Of a stretch of 44,041 bases of DNA, positions 29,018-38,374 are shown piece by piece. How positions within the stretch are numbered: the first letter of the stretch is position 1; each line of letters starts with the position of its first letter. Made by a program: the position numbers and the translations under genes. The stretch is taken from positions 1 through 44,041 of the forward strand of contig CASFRN010000148.1 of NCBI GenBank assembly GCA_949296855.1, in the 5' to 3' direction. This DNA comes from an uncultured Bacteroides sp. (GTDB taxonomy: Bacteria; Bacteroidota; Bacteroidia; Bacteroidales; Bacteroidaceae). The notes under the pieces were generated by a model. The model saw only the letters and a list, made by a program, of their open reading frames with translations, ran no database searches and was not told the DNA's origin.

Positions 29018-30130
29018 TTAAAGCGGCAAATCGGGCAAGCTATCTACCGCCTGCCGCTTTTGGTTGTCAATGATGTGTATGTACTTCTCGGTATGCCGGG
29101 TACTGGAATGGCCTGCCAAAGAAGCCGCAGTCTTGATGTTGGCTCCGCGCGCCATAATCGAAGTAATGAAGGTATGACGGGCACAATGGAATGAAATATG
29201 TTTGCGGATTCCGGCACGGCGGGTCCATTCGTTGATAATCCGCAAACAATAGGAATGCGAAGGCAGGGTGAAAATAAAATCATCGGGAGTACCTTTCGAT
29301 TCTTGCAACAAACGCATCGCATTCTCATTCAGATGAAGGTGTAGCACTGACTTTTGCGAATGCCCCGCCACTTTCTTTTGCACCAACATCAAGTGACGTT
29401 GCGCAAAATCTATGTTCTTGTAGCACAACTCTTGAATATCGCACCAACGCAGGCCGCTTTGGCAAGAGAATAAAAAAGCCCGCTTCACTTCCGGATTCCG
29501 GCAAGGCGTAAGCGTGAGCTTGACCAACTCTTTAGGCGACAGGATTTCTTTGGTCACATCATTGTATTGCGGCAAACGGATGCCTTTGCCCGGATTGTCG
29601 GGCAAAAGCCCTTCCTCCACGCAATAATCCAAACACATCTTGAATTTCTTGAAATAGTTGACAGGTGTATTGCCACGTAGCTTTTCCTGCAAGAAACAAA
29701 AAAAACGTGTACAAAAGCTGCGCGTAATGTGATTGACCGGCAAAGCCGAAGGATGAAACCTCCGCAGATACGAAAATGCAGCCTGCACTACCCTGTAATC
29801 CTTCTGATGATACAGGTTAAGAAACCCTATCGCTACCAGAAAGAAGTCGGGTGAAGGTTCACCGGCCAATGCAATCTTTTCGGAAGGCGAATGGAACAAC
29901 GGAGGAAGCTGTGACCAATAATGAGCGTGAAGATAGTCGATTTCACGTTGTGCCCGCAAAAGTCTTGCCAATTGTAATTTGGCACAATTCGCCTGACGTA
30001 TCTCCTTACTGACAGGTGCTTCCAGCGTAATGCCTAAACTTTCTTTATACCGTTTCCCTTTGATATTACAATCCAAATAGAGCGAAACACGTCCCTTTTT
30101 CAAATTTCTTTTCGACAATAAAATTCCCAT
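29018..30130 (-). CDS. Orphan tyrosine recombinase (phage-integrase family)
   Basis: This 370-residue protein is a Bacteroidetes-type site-specific recombinase. An arm-binding-like N-terminus (RVSLYLDCNIKGKRYKESLG) is followed by a SAM-like core-binding domain (about 95-185) and the catalytic domain. All catalytic residues are seen: Arg228 in SGLRWCDI, Lys252 or Lys253, His315 and Arg318 in SFHCARHTF, His341 in LAGHSS and Tyr350 in HTEKYIHI. It is intact but has no excisionase, relaxase, phage or transposon genes around it. It sits between a small conserved gene and an OmpA-type gene. It could be an invertase or the remnant of an integrated element; no flanking direct repeats were found by eye. 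Confidence 0.92.
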   Translation of the reverse strand: MGILLSKRNLKKGRVSLYLDCNIKGKRYKESLGITLEAPVSKEIRQANCAKLQLARLLRAQREIDYLHAHYWSQLPPLFHSPSEKIALAGEPSPDFFLVAIGFLNLYHQKDYRVVQAAFSYLRRFHPSALPVNHITRSFCTRFFCFLQEKLRGNTPVNYFKKFKMCLDYCVEEGLLPDNPGKGIRLPQYNDVTKEILSPKELVKLTLTPCRNPEVKRAFLFSCQSGLRWCDIQELCYKNIDFAQRHLMLVQKKVAGHSQKSVLHLHLNENAMRLLQESKGTPDDFIFTLPSHSYCLRIINEWTRRAGIRKHISFHCARHTFITSIMARGANIKTAASLAGHSSTRHTEKYIHIIDNQKRQAVDSLPDLPL

Positions 30131-30138
30131 AAGCCGTA

Positions 30139-30146
30139 CAAATTTA
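30139..30146 (-). promoter_or_regulatory. Possible -7 box very close to the recombinase start
   Basis: The minus strand reads TAAATTTG, a -7 consensus match ending only 8 bp before the ATG at 30130. If used, the transcript would have almost no leader. It may be a chance match. Confidence 0.3.
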
Positions 30147-30275
30147 AAGATGATACATACTCAGGAAACGCCAAACACGCCTTCGTGCACCGTTTAGCTC
30201 CGGAAGAGAGATACTTCACGTAATATGGATTTGCGCTTTTTCACCACACACAGAAACGCACGGATTCGCACAGTA

Positions 30276-30332
30276 TAAAAAAACTGTACCCCCGCATACC
30301 GCTTGCTGCCGTACGCTTATGGGATACAGTTT
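30276..30332 (-). terminator. Terminator after the OmpA-family gene
   Basis: AAACTGTA (30281-30288) pairs with TACAGTTT (30325-30332), extended by CCC/GGG. On the minus strand the stem runs into seven T (30277-30283). Confidence 0.8.
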
Positions 30333-30352
30333 ATAATGGTAGAATAAGAAAA

Positions 30353-31471
30353 TTATTCGGCGATACAAACCGTCACACGGTTTTCTTCCATTGTCGAGAA
30401 CGGCTGAATGGTATCACCCTTCGAATCAATCGTGATGCGGTCTGCCGAAATGCCTTGCGCCTTCAATGCGTTCGCAACCGCTTGTGCGCGTTTTTCCGAC
30501 AACCCCTTGTTAATGCGCGTGTTGCCCGTATTCTTATCCGCATATCCGCACAATGAAACTTTTGCATTTGTATGCTCTTTCAGGTAAGCAACGAGAGCAT
30601 TGACTTTGCTTTGTTCCGAAGCACGGACTTCGGCCGAATTGATCAAGAAGAAGATGTTCTGCTTCATCGGCTGCACTTTTACTGGTTCGGGAGCCGGAGC
30701 GGGTTCTTCTTTCTTCTCTTCTACAACCGGTTCGGGAGCCGGAGCGGGAGGAACAGGAGTTGGTTCGTAATAGACAGGTTCCGTCCTTGTGTAAGTTTTT
30801 CCGAACTTGAACGTAAAGCCTCCCAAGAGGTTAAATTGCCAGTCGGTATTTCCCGCTTTCTTCGAATTATACTTATCCGACATCGTATTGGCGTTCACCT
30901 CTACATTGAAGAACACATGGTCGCTGATGCGCAGGTTGGTACCCAACCCGAAACGGCCTACCACATTCACCTTGTTATCGCGCCACAAATATTGCAACGG
31001 GTATCCAAGGTCGTTTAACCTTACGGCTTCATCGTTGTTGAACGCACCGTTGACGCCGACTCCGGCAAACAGGTACGCATTGAAGAAGCGGACCGGATTA
31101 TAGCCGCAGAACAAATTGCTCAAGTTAAGTGTAGCGTCTACGTTTCCCTGCAAGTAATTGTACTTGTAAATAGTTTTAGGGCTTACCCATGCCCCTTTAG
31201 CTTCCCAGCCACTCAGACCGGCACGCAACCCCCACAACGGGGTAAATTGGTAGCCTACGTTCAATGCGGCGGCTGGAGAAATCAGGTCTCCGAATTTGGC
31301 TTCTCCCAGTGTATACGAAGCACCGGCTTGCACTTGCATAAACCAGTGCGGATTAAATACGGTCTTGCCTTCTTCTTTAATCTGGCGTGTCTCTGTGTTG
31401 CCGGTTTGGGCAAACGTTGCAATCGCACTTAGTCCAAGCACGAGTGCGGTAAGATTTCTTCTTAGTTTCAT
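30353..31471 (-). CDS. OmpA-family outer membrane protein
   Basis: This 372-residue protein has a signal peptide (cleaved near FAQ-TG, about residue 22), an N-terminal beta-barrel domain (about 40-225), and a proline-rich linker with repeated PAPAPEPV segments (about 235-265). The C-terminal OmpA domain (about 265-370) binds peptidoglycan; it includes FFLINSAEVRASEQSKV, LCGYADKNTGN and LSEKRAQAVANALKAQGI. It is the abundant OmpA-like structural porin type of Bacteroides. It is single, with a strong terminator downstream and an AT-rich promoter region upstream. Confidence 0.93.
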   Translation of the reverse strand: MKLRRNLTALVLGLSAIATFAQTGNTETRQIKEEGKTVFNPHWFMQVQAGASYTLGEAKFGDLISPAAALNVGYQFTPLWGLRAGLSGWEAKGAWVSPKTIYKYNYLQGNVDATLNLSNLFCGYNPVRFFNAYLFAGVGVNGAFNNDEAVRLNDLGYPLQYLWRDNKVNVVGRFGLGTNLRISDHVFFNVEVNANTMSDKYNSKKAGNTDWQFNLLGGFTFKFGKTYTRTEPVYYEPTPVPPAPAPEPVVEEKKEEPAPAPEPVKVQPMKQNIFFLINSAEVRASEQSKVNALVAYLKEHTNAKVSLCGYADKNTGNTRINKGLSEKRAQAVANALKAQGISADRITIDSKGDTIQPFSTMEENRVTVCIAE

Positions 31472-31508
31472 AAGCTTTTTATTTTTGTGTTATACAGATA
31501 TTGCTTAC

Positions 31509-31516
31509 CAAAAGTA
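31509..31516 (-). promoter_or_regulatory. -7 box of the OmpA-family gene
   Basis: The minus strand reads TACTTTTG, fitting TAnnTTTG, 37 bp before the start codon, inside a very AT-rich stretch. Confidence 0.5.
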
Positions 31517-31586
31517 AAGGTATAAAAAAAACAGATAGCTTGTTTCTTTTTTGATAGTTTTTTATTTATGGATTTTTCAATTTATT

Positions 31587-31618
31587 ATTAAAGAACAAAC
31601 AAAGCTTGAGGTTTGTTC
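31587..31618 (-). terminator. Probable terminator after mnmA
   Basis: GAACAAAC (31593-31600) pairs with GTTTGTTC (31611-31618) with a 10-nt loop. On the minus strand it is followed by TTTAATAATAAA, a weak T-rich tail. It begins 9 bp past the mnmA stop. Confidence 0.55.
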
Positions 31619-31627
31619 ATGCTTTTG

Positions 31628-32767
31628 TCATCTTTTCTTATCAAAACACGGTGCATGTTCCGCACTAATTTTCCTTATTCCCTGCTGGGAAGCGATAAAG
31701 CCTCCGCCCAATACGCGATTCCCGTCATAAAATACCGCCGATTGCCCGGGGGTGATAGCAGAAGCCTCCGTAGCGAACTTCACCAGCAAATAGCCGTTAT
31801 CCGGCAATCGAAGGACTTGGCAAGGAATCGGACGGCTCCGGTATCGGATGCGCACCGAAAGATTCGGACAGGTCAAGAGTTCTTCAATGTCAGGAGCCAC
31901 GGGAGGTTCTACCAGCATGTATTCAGTCTTCAACTGGTCGGCATTCCCCAGCATCACCGTATTCTTTTCAGGATTGATTTTCAACACGTATGCCGGTTCG
32001 CCTAAGGCGATGCCCAGCCCTTTCCGTTGCCCGATGGTGTAATAAGCGAATCCTTTGTGTTGCCCTAACTTCAACCCTTTGCTATCCACAAACCATCCCG
32101 GACCGATACGCTCGTCTATGTCGGGGCAATGTTCGCGCAGGAAATCCCGGTAATCCTTGTCTATGAAACAGATTTCCATGCTTTCCCCTCCTTTAGCTTT
32201 TGCCTCAAACCCTTTTTGGGCAAGGTATTCGCGGACGGTTTCTTTGGTCATCCCGCCTAACGGAAGCAACATCCGTTCCAAAATCTCTTGCGGAAGTTTC
32301 CATAGGAAATACGACTGGTCTTTCGCCGCATCATCCCCGGTCACGATGTAGCAATGCCCGTTCCGCTTCTCGATTTGGCAATAATGCCCCGTGGCTATCC
32401 ATTGGCATCCGGTACGGTCTGCCCATTCGCACAAGATACGTTCCTTGAAAAGCGGATTGCACATCACACACGGATTTGGGGTACGCCCGCGCATGTATTC
32501 ATCGATAAAGTATTGCACGATGACTTTCCGGAACTCTTCACGCACATCGGCTACATGGTGCTCGATGCCGAGGCGGGCAGCTACGGCTTGCGCTTCCACT
32601 ATCTCGTCGGGCTGTTCCTGTTCCGGAGAAGAGAAATGCGAGGGGACATCCCAGGTGCGCATGGTCACGCCTACCACTTCATATCCTTGTTCTTGCAACA
32701 TGATGCAGGCGGCAGAACTGTCTATTCCCCCGCTCATCCCCACCAATACTCGTTTGTCTTTTGTCAT
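31628..32767 (-). CDS. mnmA: tRNA-specific 2-thiouridylase MnmA
   Basis: This 379-residue enzyme makes 2-thiouridine at the wobble position of tRNA-Lys, Glu and Gln. The PP-loop is SGGIDSS at 12-18. The catalytic cysteines are Cys103 in NPCVMCN and Cys200 in SMEICFI, matching the Cys pair of the E. coli enzyme; [20 protein letters not shown] and QSYFLWKL are typical. Length is normal. The 5' leader contains short repeats of AGTTAAAGG type on the opposite strand (32782-32835). It is not in an obvious operon with the ferredoxin-flavodoxin gene 154 bp upstream. Confidence 0.93.
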   Translation of the reverse strand: MTKDKRVLVGMSGGIDSSAACIMLQEQGYEVVGVTMRTWDVPSHFSSPEQEQPDEIVEAQAVAARLGIEHHVADVREEFRKVIVQYFIDEYMRGRTPNPCVMCNPLFKERILCEWADRTGCQWIATGHYCQIEKRNGHCYIVTGDDAAKDQSYFLWKLPQEILERMLLPLGGMTKETVREYLAQKGFEAKAKGGESMEICFIDKDYRDFLREHCPDIDERIGPGWFVDSKGLKLGQHKGFAYYTIGQRKGLGIALGEPAYVLKINPEKNTVMLGNADQLKTEYMLVEPPVAPDIEELLTCPNLSVRIRYRSRPIPCQVLRLPDNGYLLVKFATEASAITPGQSAVFYDGNRVLGGGFIASQQGIRKISAEHAPCFDKKR

Positions 32768-32781
32768 ATTCTATCTTTAGA

Positions 32782-32835
32782 AGTTAAAGGAGTTAAAAGG
32801 AGTTATCACTCCGCTTCGCTCTGTTAGGAGTTAAA
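32782..32835. repeat. Short AGTTAAAGG-type repeats upstream of mnmA
   Basis: AGTTAAAGG (32782-32790), AGTTAAAAGG (32791-32800), AGTTA (32801) and a further GAGTTAAAG near 32828 form imperfect tandem units. They would be transcribed in the leader of mnmA. Their role is unknown. Confidence 0.55.
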
Positions 32836-32921
32836 GCCAATAGACTTTCATGCACAACTATCTGCAACGGGCAATCCATCTATCTGAGTTGACCGTTGCA
32901 AGTATATGCCTCAGCCTTTGC

Positions 32922-33704
32922 TTATAGGAACAATTCCGGTTCACGCCTTGTGCTGAAGTTCTCGTACAGGAAAGCCGCAAACGGATTATCGTAGATGCGT
33001 GCCCCGTTCGGGCAAGCCTTCACACAAGCGCAACAACGGATGCAACGGTTTACATCAGTCTCGATGATGCCCCCCTTATTTATATAAATAGCGTGTGTGG
33101 GACATACCTCGACGCATTCTCCGCATCCGAAGCAATTCCCGGTACACACCGGTGCCGAAGGCTTCCCGCTCATCAACGGTTTGTACGGGACATTCCCCTT
33201 GACATAAAACGCCGGAATGGGGAGATTTGTTCGCTCCAGCTTCGATAAACTTTCTTTTCCGAACTCTCGGGCAATGCCGAGGTCAGCCTCATCGGGCCTG
33301 CCCATTGCCACGGGCAAAAGAGGCGTGCTATAGCTATGCTCGCCGATGAAAGCCCCTGCGGATAAAGGCGAGAAGCCCAATCCGATAGCCGTATCGCGCA
33401 ATTCCACCAAAGCGTCTTCATAATCGCGGTTCCCGTAAACCGCAACCAATATAGCCGGAGCATTCGTCCCTTTCAGGCGTTTCATGCGTTGCAAAGCGAT
33501 AGGAGCCACCCGCCCGCCATATACGGGCGCGGCAAGTATGGCAAGCGAATCTTTGACTTCGATAGGCGAAGTCCCTTCGTCTAAGGTCAGGTCGGTCTCG
33601 ATACGCCGCTCCATGCCGATGCCTTCACCGATGGCACGGGCTATCTTCTCTGATGTATGGGTGGGCGAGAAGTAAACGATGTGTGTGGTTTGAAATGTAG
33701 TCAT
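32922..33704 (-). CDS. EFR1-type flavodoxin/ferredoxin fusion protein
   Basis: This 260-residue cytoplasmic protein joins a flavodoxin-like domain (1-155, phosphate loop SPTHTSEKIA at 13-22) to a bacterial ferredoxin with two [4Fe-4S] clusters. The cluster ligands are Cys191, 194, 197, 201 and Cys221, 224, 227, 231 in CFGCGECVEVCP and CIRCCACVKACP. This is the EFR1 (EF-hand-free flavoferredoxin) pattern found in anaerobes. It is a likely electron carrier, but its partners are not visible. It is divergent from ruvB. Confidence 0.88.
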   Translation of the reverse strand: MTTFQTTHIVYFSPTHTSEKIARAIGEGIGMERRIETDLTLDEGTSPIEVKDSLAILAAPVYGGRVAPIALQRMKRLKGTNAPAILVAVYGNRDYEDALVELRDTAIGLGFSPLSAGAFIGEHSYSTPLLPVAMGRPDEADLGIAREFGKESLSKLERTNLPIPAFYVKGNVPYKPLMSGKPSAPVCTGNCFGCGECVEVCPTHAIYINKGGIIETDVNRCIRCCACVKACPNGARIYDNPFAAFLYENFSTRREPELFL

Positions 33705-33759
33705 ATCGTCTCAAGTGTTTTAATTCAACAAAAGTACTAAAATAACTCAGATTATTCAT

Positions 33760-33767
33760 TACCTTTG
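33760..33767 (+). promoter_or_regulatory. -7 box of ruvB
   Basis: TACCTTTG is an exact -7 box 21 bp before the ATG at 33789. A longer in-frame start (TTG at 33765) would overlap it and is therefore unlikely. Confidence 0.65.
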
Positions 33768-33788
33768 CAAGAGATTCAGAAAGAAATT

Positions 33789-34814
33789 ATGGAAGAACAG
33801 TTCGACATACGCGATTATAAGCCTACCGGAAAGGAGCGGGACTTCGAAAACGCCCTGCGTCCGCTCCAGTTTGAAGACTTCAGCGGGCAAGACAAGGTGG
33901 TGGATAATCTGCGCATTTTTGTTAAAGCGGCAAGGCTTCGTGCCGAAGCGCTCGACCATGTGTTGCTTCACGGCCCTCCCGGATTGGGAAAGACCACGTT
34001 GAGCAACATCATTGCCAACGAATTAGGAGTGGGATTCCGTGTCACTTCGGGTCCGGTATTGGATAAACCCGGCGACTTGGCTGGAGTCTTGACCAGCCTG
34101 GAGCCGAACGATGTCTTGTTTATCGATGAAATACACCGCCTGAGTCCGGTGGTGGAAGAATATCTGTACTCGGCAATGGAAGATTACCGCATTGACATCA
34201 TGATAGACAAAGGCCCGTCGGCCCGGAGCATCCAGCTCGACTTAAGCCCGTTCACATTGGTAGGAGCCACCACCCGAAGCGGCTTGCTGACCGCTCCGTT
34301 GCGGGCACGGTTCGGCATCAACCTGCATTTGGAGTATTACGAAGACAGCACACTGACCCAAATCATCCTGCGCTCAGCCCGTATCTTAGGCGTGCCCTGC
34401 GATAAAGAAGCGGCAGGTGAGATTGCTTCGCGAAGCCGAGGAACGCCCCGTATCGCCAATGCCTTGCTCCGCCGGGTGCGTGACTTTGCACAAGTGAAAG
34501 GATCGGGACGCATCGACTTGAAGATAGCCAAATTTGCTCTGGAGGCATTGAACATCGACCGTTACGGACTGGACCAAATAGACAATAAGTTGCTCTGTAC
34601 AATCATTGACAAGTTCAAAGGCGGCCCAGTGGGCTTGACCACGATTGCCACGGCATTGGGCGAAGACCCTGGCACAATAGAAGAAGTGTACGAGCCGTTC
34701 CTCATCAAGGAAGGTTTCTTGAAACGTACGCCCCGCGGAAGGGAAGTAACCGAACTGGCTTACCAGCATTTGGGCAGAAGCCGGTGGAATGAGCAAAAAA
34801 CATTATTCGATTAA
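33789..34814 (+). CDS. ruvB: Holliday junction branch migration helicase RuvB
   Basis: This 341-residue AAA+ motor drives branch migration of Holliday junctions with RuvA and RuvC. Walker A is GPPGLGKTT at 62-70, Walker B FIDEIH at about 111-116, sensor GATTRSGLL, and arginine finger region APLRARFGI. The C-terminal winged helix ends with YQHLGRSRW. Length is normal. Start at 33789 follows the -7 box. It is 5 bp upstream of the flippase gene, indicating an operon with an envelope gene. Confidence 0.97.
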   Translation: MEEQFDIRDYKPTGKERDFENALRPLQFEDFSGQDKVVDNLRIFVKAARLRAEALDHVLLHGPPGLGKTTLSNIIANELGVGFRVTSGPVLDKPGDLAGVLTSLEPNDVLFIDEIHRLSPVVEEYLYSAMEDYRIDIMIDKGPSARSIQLDLSPFTLVGATTRSGLLTAPLRARFGINLHLEYYEDSTLTQIILRSARILGVPCDKEAAGEIASRSRGTPRIANALLRRVRDFAQVKGSGRIDLKIAKFALEALNIDRYGLDQIDNKLLCTIIDKFKGGPVGLTTIATALGEDPGTIEEVYEPFLIKEGFLKRTPRGREVTELAYQHLGRSRWNEQKTLFD

Positions 34815-34819
34815 AGATT

Positions 34820-36289
34820 ATGGCTGGACTGAAATCATTGGCTAAAGATACTGCTATCTATGGATTGAGCAGTATCGTGGGCAGATTTTTGAATTATTTG
34901 TTAGTACCCCTCTATACGGCGGTCATCCCGGCGGCATCGGGCGGTTATGGGGTGGTATCGAATGTATATGCTTATACGGCATTGATATTGGTATTGCTGA
35001 CCTTCGGTATGGAAACGGGATTCTTCCGCTTTGCCAATAAGACCGATGCCGACCCGAAGCATGTATATGCCAACGCATTATTGTTTGTGGGCGGATTGTC
35101 TTTGTTGTTCGTGACGCTTTGCTTGGCGTTCATCCATCCGTTATCCACATTTCTGGAATATCCCGACCACCCCGACTATATCGCCATGATGGTGATTGTA
35201 GTGGCACTCGATTCGTTCCAATGCATTCCCTTCGCTTATTTGCGTTACCAGAAGAAACCGATGAAATTTGCGGCTATCAAGTTGTTCAATATCATCGGCA
35301 ATATCGCATTAAACCTTTTCTTCCTTTTGCTGTGCCCTTATATATATAAGGTGTCGCCCGAAGCAATCGATTGGTTCTATCGTCCCGATTATTTAGTGGG
35401 CTACATCTTTGTGTCGAACCTCATCATGTCGGCGGTACAGATGTTTTTCTTCATTCCCGAACTAAAAGGATTTTTCTATCGCTTAGACCGTCCGTTGATG
35501 AAGCAAATGGTGAGTTATTCGTTTCCTATCCTGATATTCGGCTTGGTAGGCATCCTGAACCAAACGGTAGACAAGATGATTTATCCGTTCTTGTTCGAAG
35601 ACCGGCAAGAGGGATTGGTGCAATTAGGTATTTATAGCGCAACGAGCAAAGTGGCTATGGTCATGGCGATGTTCACCCAAGCCTTCCGCTATGCCTACGA
35701 GCCTTTTGTATTCGGCAAGAACAAAGAAGGCGACAACCGGGAGATGTATGCCAAGGCAATGAAATACTTCTTCATTTTCTCGCTCTTGGCTTTCCTTGCC
35801 GTGATGTTTTATATGGACCTTTTGCGCTATCTGATTGCTCCCGATTATTGGGAAGGGCTGGGCGTAGTGGCTATCGTAATGGGGGCGGAAATCTTCAAAG
35901 GCATCTATTTCAACCTTTCGTTTTGGTATAAGCTGACCGATGAGACCAAATGGGGCGCGTATTTCTCGATTATCGGATGCGCCGTTATCCTGATATTGAA
36001 TATTTGGTTAGTCCCCCGATACGGTTATGTAGCTTCCGCATGGGCATCGGTTGCCGGATACGGACTGATTACCCTCCTTTCTTATCTTATCGGGCAAAAG
36101 AAATATCCCGTGGCTTATCCGTTGAAAGACATGGGAATTTATTTGGTCTTTGCCGCCGTATTGTATATCATCGCCGAAGAAGTAAGCATCGCGAATGTAT
36201 TCGGACGCTTGGCGTTCAATACCTTATTAATACTATGCTTCGCCGGATATATCCTGAAGAAAGACCTTTTGAGAGTTAACAGTGAATAG
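34820..36289 (+). CDS. Polysaccharide flippase (Wzx/MATE-like)
   Basis: This 489-residue protein has about 12-14 membrane helices and belongs to the polysaccharide-biosynthesis/MVF-type flippases that move lipid-linked glycan units across the inner membrane. The start LAKDTAIYGLSSIVGRFLNY is typical. It is 5 bp after ruvB and not inside a glycan gene cluster, so the glycan it moves cannot be named. Its last two residues and stop (AGT GAA TAG) lie in the left arm of the 36-bp palindrome at 36281-36364, so that element supplies its C-terminus. Confidence 0.9.
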   Translation: MAGLKSLAKDTAIYGLSSIVGRFLNYLLVPLYTAVIPAASGGYGVVSNVYAYTALILVLLTFGMETGFFRFANKTDADPKHVYANALLFVGGLSLLFVTLCLAFIHPLSTFLEYPDHPDYIAMMVIVVALDSFQCIPFAYLRYQKKPMKFAAIKLFNIIGNIALNLFFLLLCPYIYKVSPEAIDWFYRPDYLVGYIFVSNLIMSAVQMFFFIPELKGFFYRLDRPLMKQMVSYSFPILIFGLVGILNQTVDKMIYPFLFEDRQEGLVQLGIYSATSKVAMVMAMFTQAFRYAYEPFVFGKNKEGDNREMYAKAMKYFFIFSLLAFLAVMFYMDLLRYLIAPDYWEGLGVVAIVMGAEIFKGIYFNLSFWYKLTDETKWGAYFSIIGCAVILILNIWLVPRYGYVASAWASVAGYGLITLLSYLIGQKKYPVAYPLKDMGIYLVFAAVLYIIAEEVSIANVFGRLAFNTLLILCFAGYILKKDLLRVNSE

Positions 36290-36364
36290 TTAATAAGTAA
36301 AAGTGAATAACGGTGGATGTTTTCTCACCCACCGTTATTCACTTTTACTTATTAACTATTCACT
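36281..36364. repeat. Perfect 36-bp inverted repeat between convergent genes
   Basis: Positions 36281-36316 and 36329-36364 are perfect inverted copies of 36 bp with a 12-nt loop. The outer arm reads AGTGAATAGTTAATAAGTAA from the left. The flippase TAG (36287-36289) lies in the left arm and the helicase TAG (36363-36365) in the right edge. It has no long T tract but is long enough to act as a two-way terminator. Confidence 0.94.
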
Positions 36365-38210
36365 ATTTCCGTTTTTTCTTTTTCGCCCACTCCGGCATTC
36401 CGCCGAAATCTTCCATTGAAAAACCGTCTTCTTTAAAGAACTGTTGCCAGTTTTCTTCCCGCTTCGAAGCACGATCCGACTTAGCTTTCCGCGGTTCTTT
36501 CTTTGATTCTCTCTTCGAATCTTTTGCACGTTTCTTTCCGCCCTTGTCGCTCTTGCCTTCGTTCTCCTCGGCTACTTCCACTACAACCTTACGTCCATTG
36601 TAAGTTGTTTTGTTCAAGGCTTTAACCACCTGCGGAGCTTGCGATTCGATGACTTCGAAGAACGAGAAGTTCTGCATCAGGTCAATCCGTCCTACTTCGA
36701 TACGCTCTTTCTTCAGGTTACGGTTAATCAAGTCAATGACCTGATTGGGGAAGAAACCGTCGGTCTTTCCTAAATTGATGAAAAGGCGCGTATATCCCTT
36801 CTCGGCTGTACGCGAACGTTCGCGGCGTTCGGAACGCTCTCCTTTTTTCCGTTCTTTCTTTTCTTTTCCTTTTTCGTTCGAACTGGGTTGGTCGATTTCG
36901 GGAGCGTTCTTGTAATAATCCAAGAAGCGGTTGAATTCCATCGAAACCACACGTTTTATCAAGTCTTCCTTGCTCAGCCATTCCAGCTTGCGGTAAATGC
37001 TTGGCAAGAATGTTTCAATTTCCTCTTCATCCACTTTTACCTTCTCGATGTCGTCTACCAGTTTGATGAGCTGCTGTTCGCAAATGGCATCGCCCGTAGG
37101 CAAGGTCTCTACGCTGAACTTCTTGTTGAGGATGCGCTCGATTTGTTTCATCTTGCCTTTCTCGCGCAAGTTCATGATAGCGATAGAGATACCGGTCTTT
37201 CCTGCACGTCCCGTACGTCCGCTCCGGTGCGTATAGCTTTCGGTATCATCGGGCAAACCGTAGTTGATAACATGAGTAAGGTCGTTCACATCCAGCCCGC
37301 GGGCAGCCACGTCGGTAGCCACCAGCAATTGCAGATGACGCTGGCGGAACTTCTGCATCACCAAGTCACGTTGCGCCTGGCTCAATTCACCGTGCAGCGA
37401 GTCGGCATTATATCCGTCTTGTATCAGCTTGTCGGCAATCTCCTGCGTTTCCAAGCGGGTGCGGCAGAAGATAATGCCGTAAATCATCGGATAGAAGTCT
37501 ACAACACGTTTCAACGCCTTGTATTTGTCTTTGGCATGTACGATGTACGCCACATGGTGTACATTCTTCGTGCCTTCGTTCTTCGTGCCGATGGTGATTT
37601 CCTTCGCATCGTGCAAGTATGTTTTGGCAATACGGGAAATCTCCGGACTCATCGTAGCCGAAAACATCAACGTATTACGGTCTTTGGGAACGTATTCCAA
37701 AATCGCGTTGATGCTTTCAGTAAAGCCCATATTCAGCATCTCGTCGGCTTCGTCCATCACCACGTCACGAATGGTTTCCAGTTTTGCCACTTTCCGTTCA
37801 ATCAAGTCAATCAAACGCCCCGGTGTAGCTACAATGATATGTACGCCCTTCTTCAAACTCTTGATTTGGCTTTCAATAGAAGACCCTCCGTATACAGGCA
37901 AAATCTTCAAGTCGGTGATATACTTCGAATAATCATTCAGGTCGCCCGCTATCTGCAGGCAAAGTTCGCGTGTAGGGCAAAGTATCAATGCCTGAGGCAC
38001 GCGGTTACTCACGTCAATCTTCTGGATCAGCGGCAAACCAAATGCGGCTGTCTTTCCGGTTCCGGTCTGTGCCAGAGCCACTACATCATTCCCGTTTCCC
38101 AACAGGTAAGGGATCACTTCCTCTTGTACAGGCATGGGGTTCTCGTACCCCATTTCTTCAATCGCTTTGCGTATTTCAGGTGCGACGCCAAGTTCTTCAA
38201 ATGTCTTCAT
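36363..38210 (-). CDS. DEAD-box ATP-dependent RNA helicase (CsdA/DeaD type)
   Basis: This 615-residue protein unwinds RNA, probably in ribosome assembly, RNA turnover and cold response. Motif I is AQTGTGKT at 47-54, motif II DEAD at 153-156, motif III SAT at 184-186, and later YTHRSGRTGRAGK. After the helicase core a linker with KGKEKKERKKGERSERRERS leads to a DbpA-like RNA-binding domain (TRLFINLGKTDGFFPNQVID), and the tail is rich in Lys and Arg. This matches the long Bacteroidetes DeaD form. The last codons and stop fall in the 36-bp palindrome. A TATCTTTG box at 38236 precedes it. Confidence 0.95.
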   Translation of the reverse strand: MKTFEELGVAPEIRKAIEEMGYENPMPVQEEVIPYLLGNGNDVVALAQTGTGKTAAFGLPLIQKIDVSNRVPQALILCPTRELCLQIAGDLNDYSKYITDLKILPVYGGSSIESQIKSLKKGVHIIVATPGRLIDLIERKVAKLETIRDVVMDEADEMLNMGFTESINAILEYVPKDRNTLMFSATMSPEISRIAKTYLHDAKEITIGTKNEGTKNVHHVAYIVHAKDKYKALKRVVDFYPMIYGIIFCRTRLETQEIADKLIQDGYNADSLHGELSQAQRDLVMQKFRQRHLQLLVATDVAARGLDVNDLTHVINYGLPDDTESYTHRSGRTGRAGKTGISIAIMNLREKGKMKQIERILNKKFSVETLPTGDAICEQQLIKLVDDIEKVKVDEEEIETFLPSIYRKLEWLSKEDLIKRVVSMEFNRFLDYYKNAPEIDQPSSNEKGKEKKERKKGERSERRERSRTAEKGYTRLFINLGKTDGFFPNQVIDLINRNLKKERIEVGRIDLMQNFSFFEVIESQAPQVVKALNKTTYNGRKVVVEVAEENEGKSDKGGKKRAKDSKRESKKEPRKAKSDRASKREENWQQFFKEDGFSMEDFGGMPEWAKKKKRK

Positions 38211-38235
38211 TTATCTATAATGTCTAATTCGGCTG

Positions 38236-38243
38236 CAAAGATA
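38236..38243 (-). promoter_or_regulatory. -7 box of the DEAD-box helicase gene
   Basis: The minus strand reads TATCTTTG, an exact consensus, 25 bp before the start codon. Confidence 0.62.
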
Positions 38244-38297
38244 CAGACAATTAACGACATAAACGTATGTTTACTTGTTTTTTTGCTAACGAAGTTT

Positions 38298-38362
38298 CAC
38301 CGCAGAGGGCACAGAGGCACACAGAGTAAATAAAAATTAAAAACTCTGTGTCCTCTGTGGTG
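38298..38362. repeat. CACAGAG-type inverted repeat
   Basis: CACCGCAGAGGGCACAGAG (38298-38316) is mirrored by CTCTGTGTCCTCTGTGGTG (38344-38362). It belongs to the same family as 18106-18183 and 25744-25868, with CAGAG in place of CAGAT. It lies between the helicase promoter and the XRE gene stop. Confidence 0.75.
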
Positions 38363-38374
38363 GATAAAAAGGTA

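Noticed and set aside
31472-31627. Invertible promoter upstream of the OmpA-family gene
   Set aside because: AAGCTT occurs at both ends of the gap, but it is only six bases and lies in no longer inverted repeat; one copy is in the loop of the mnmA terminator.
36888-38333. Plus-strand open frame (481 codons) opposite the DEAD-box helicase
   Set aside because: It is antisense to a complete helicase with all motifs; the translation has no known pattern.
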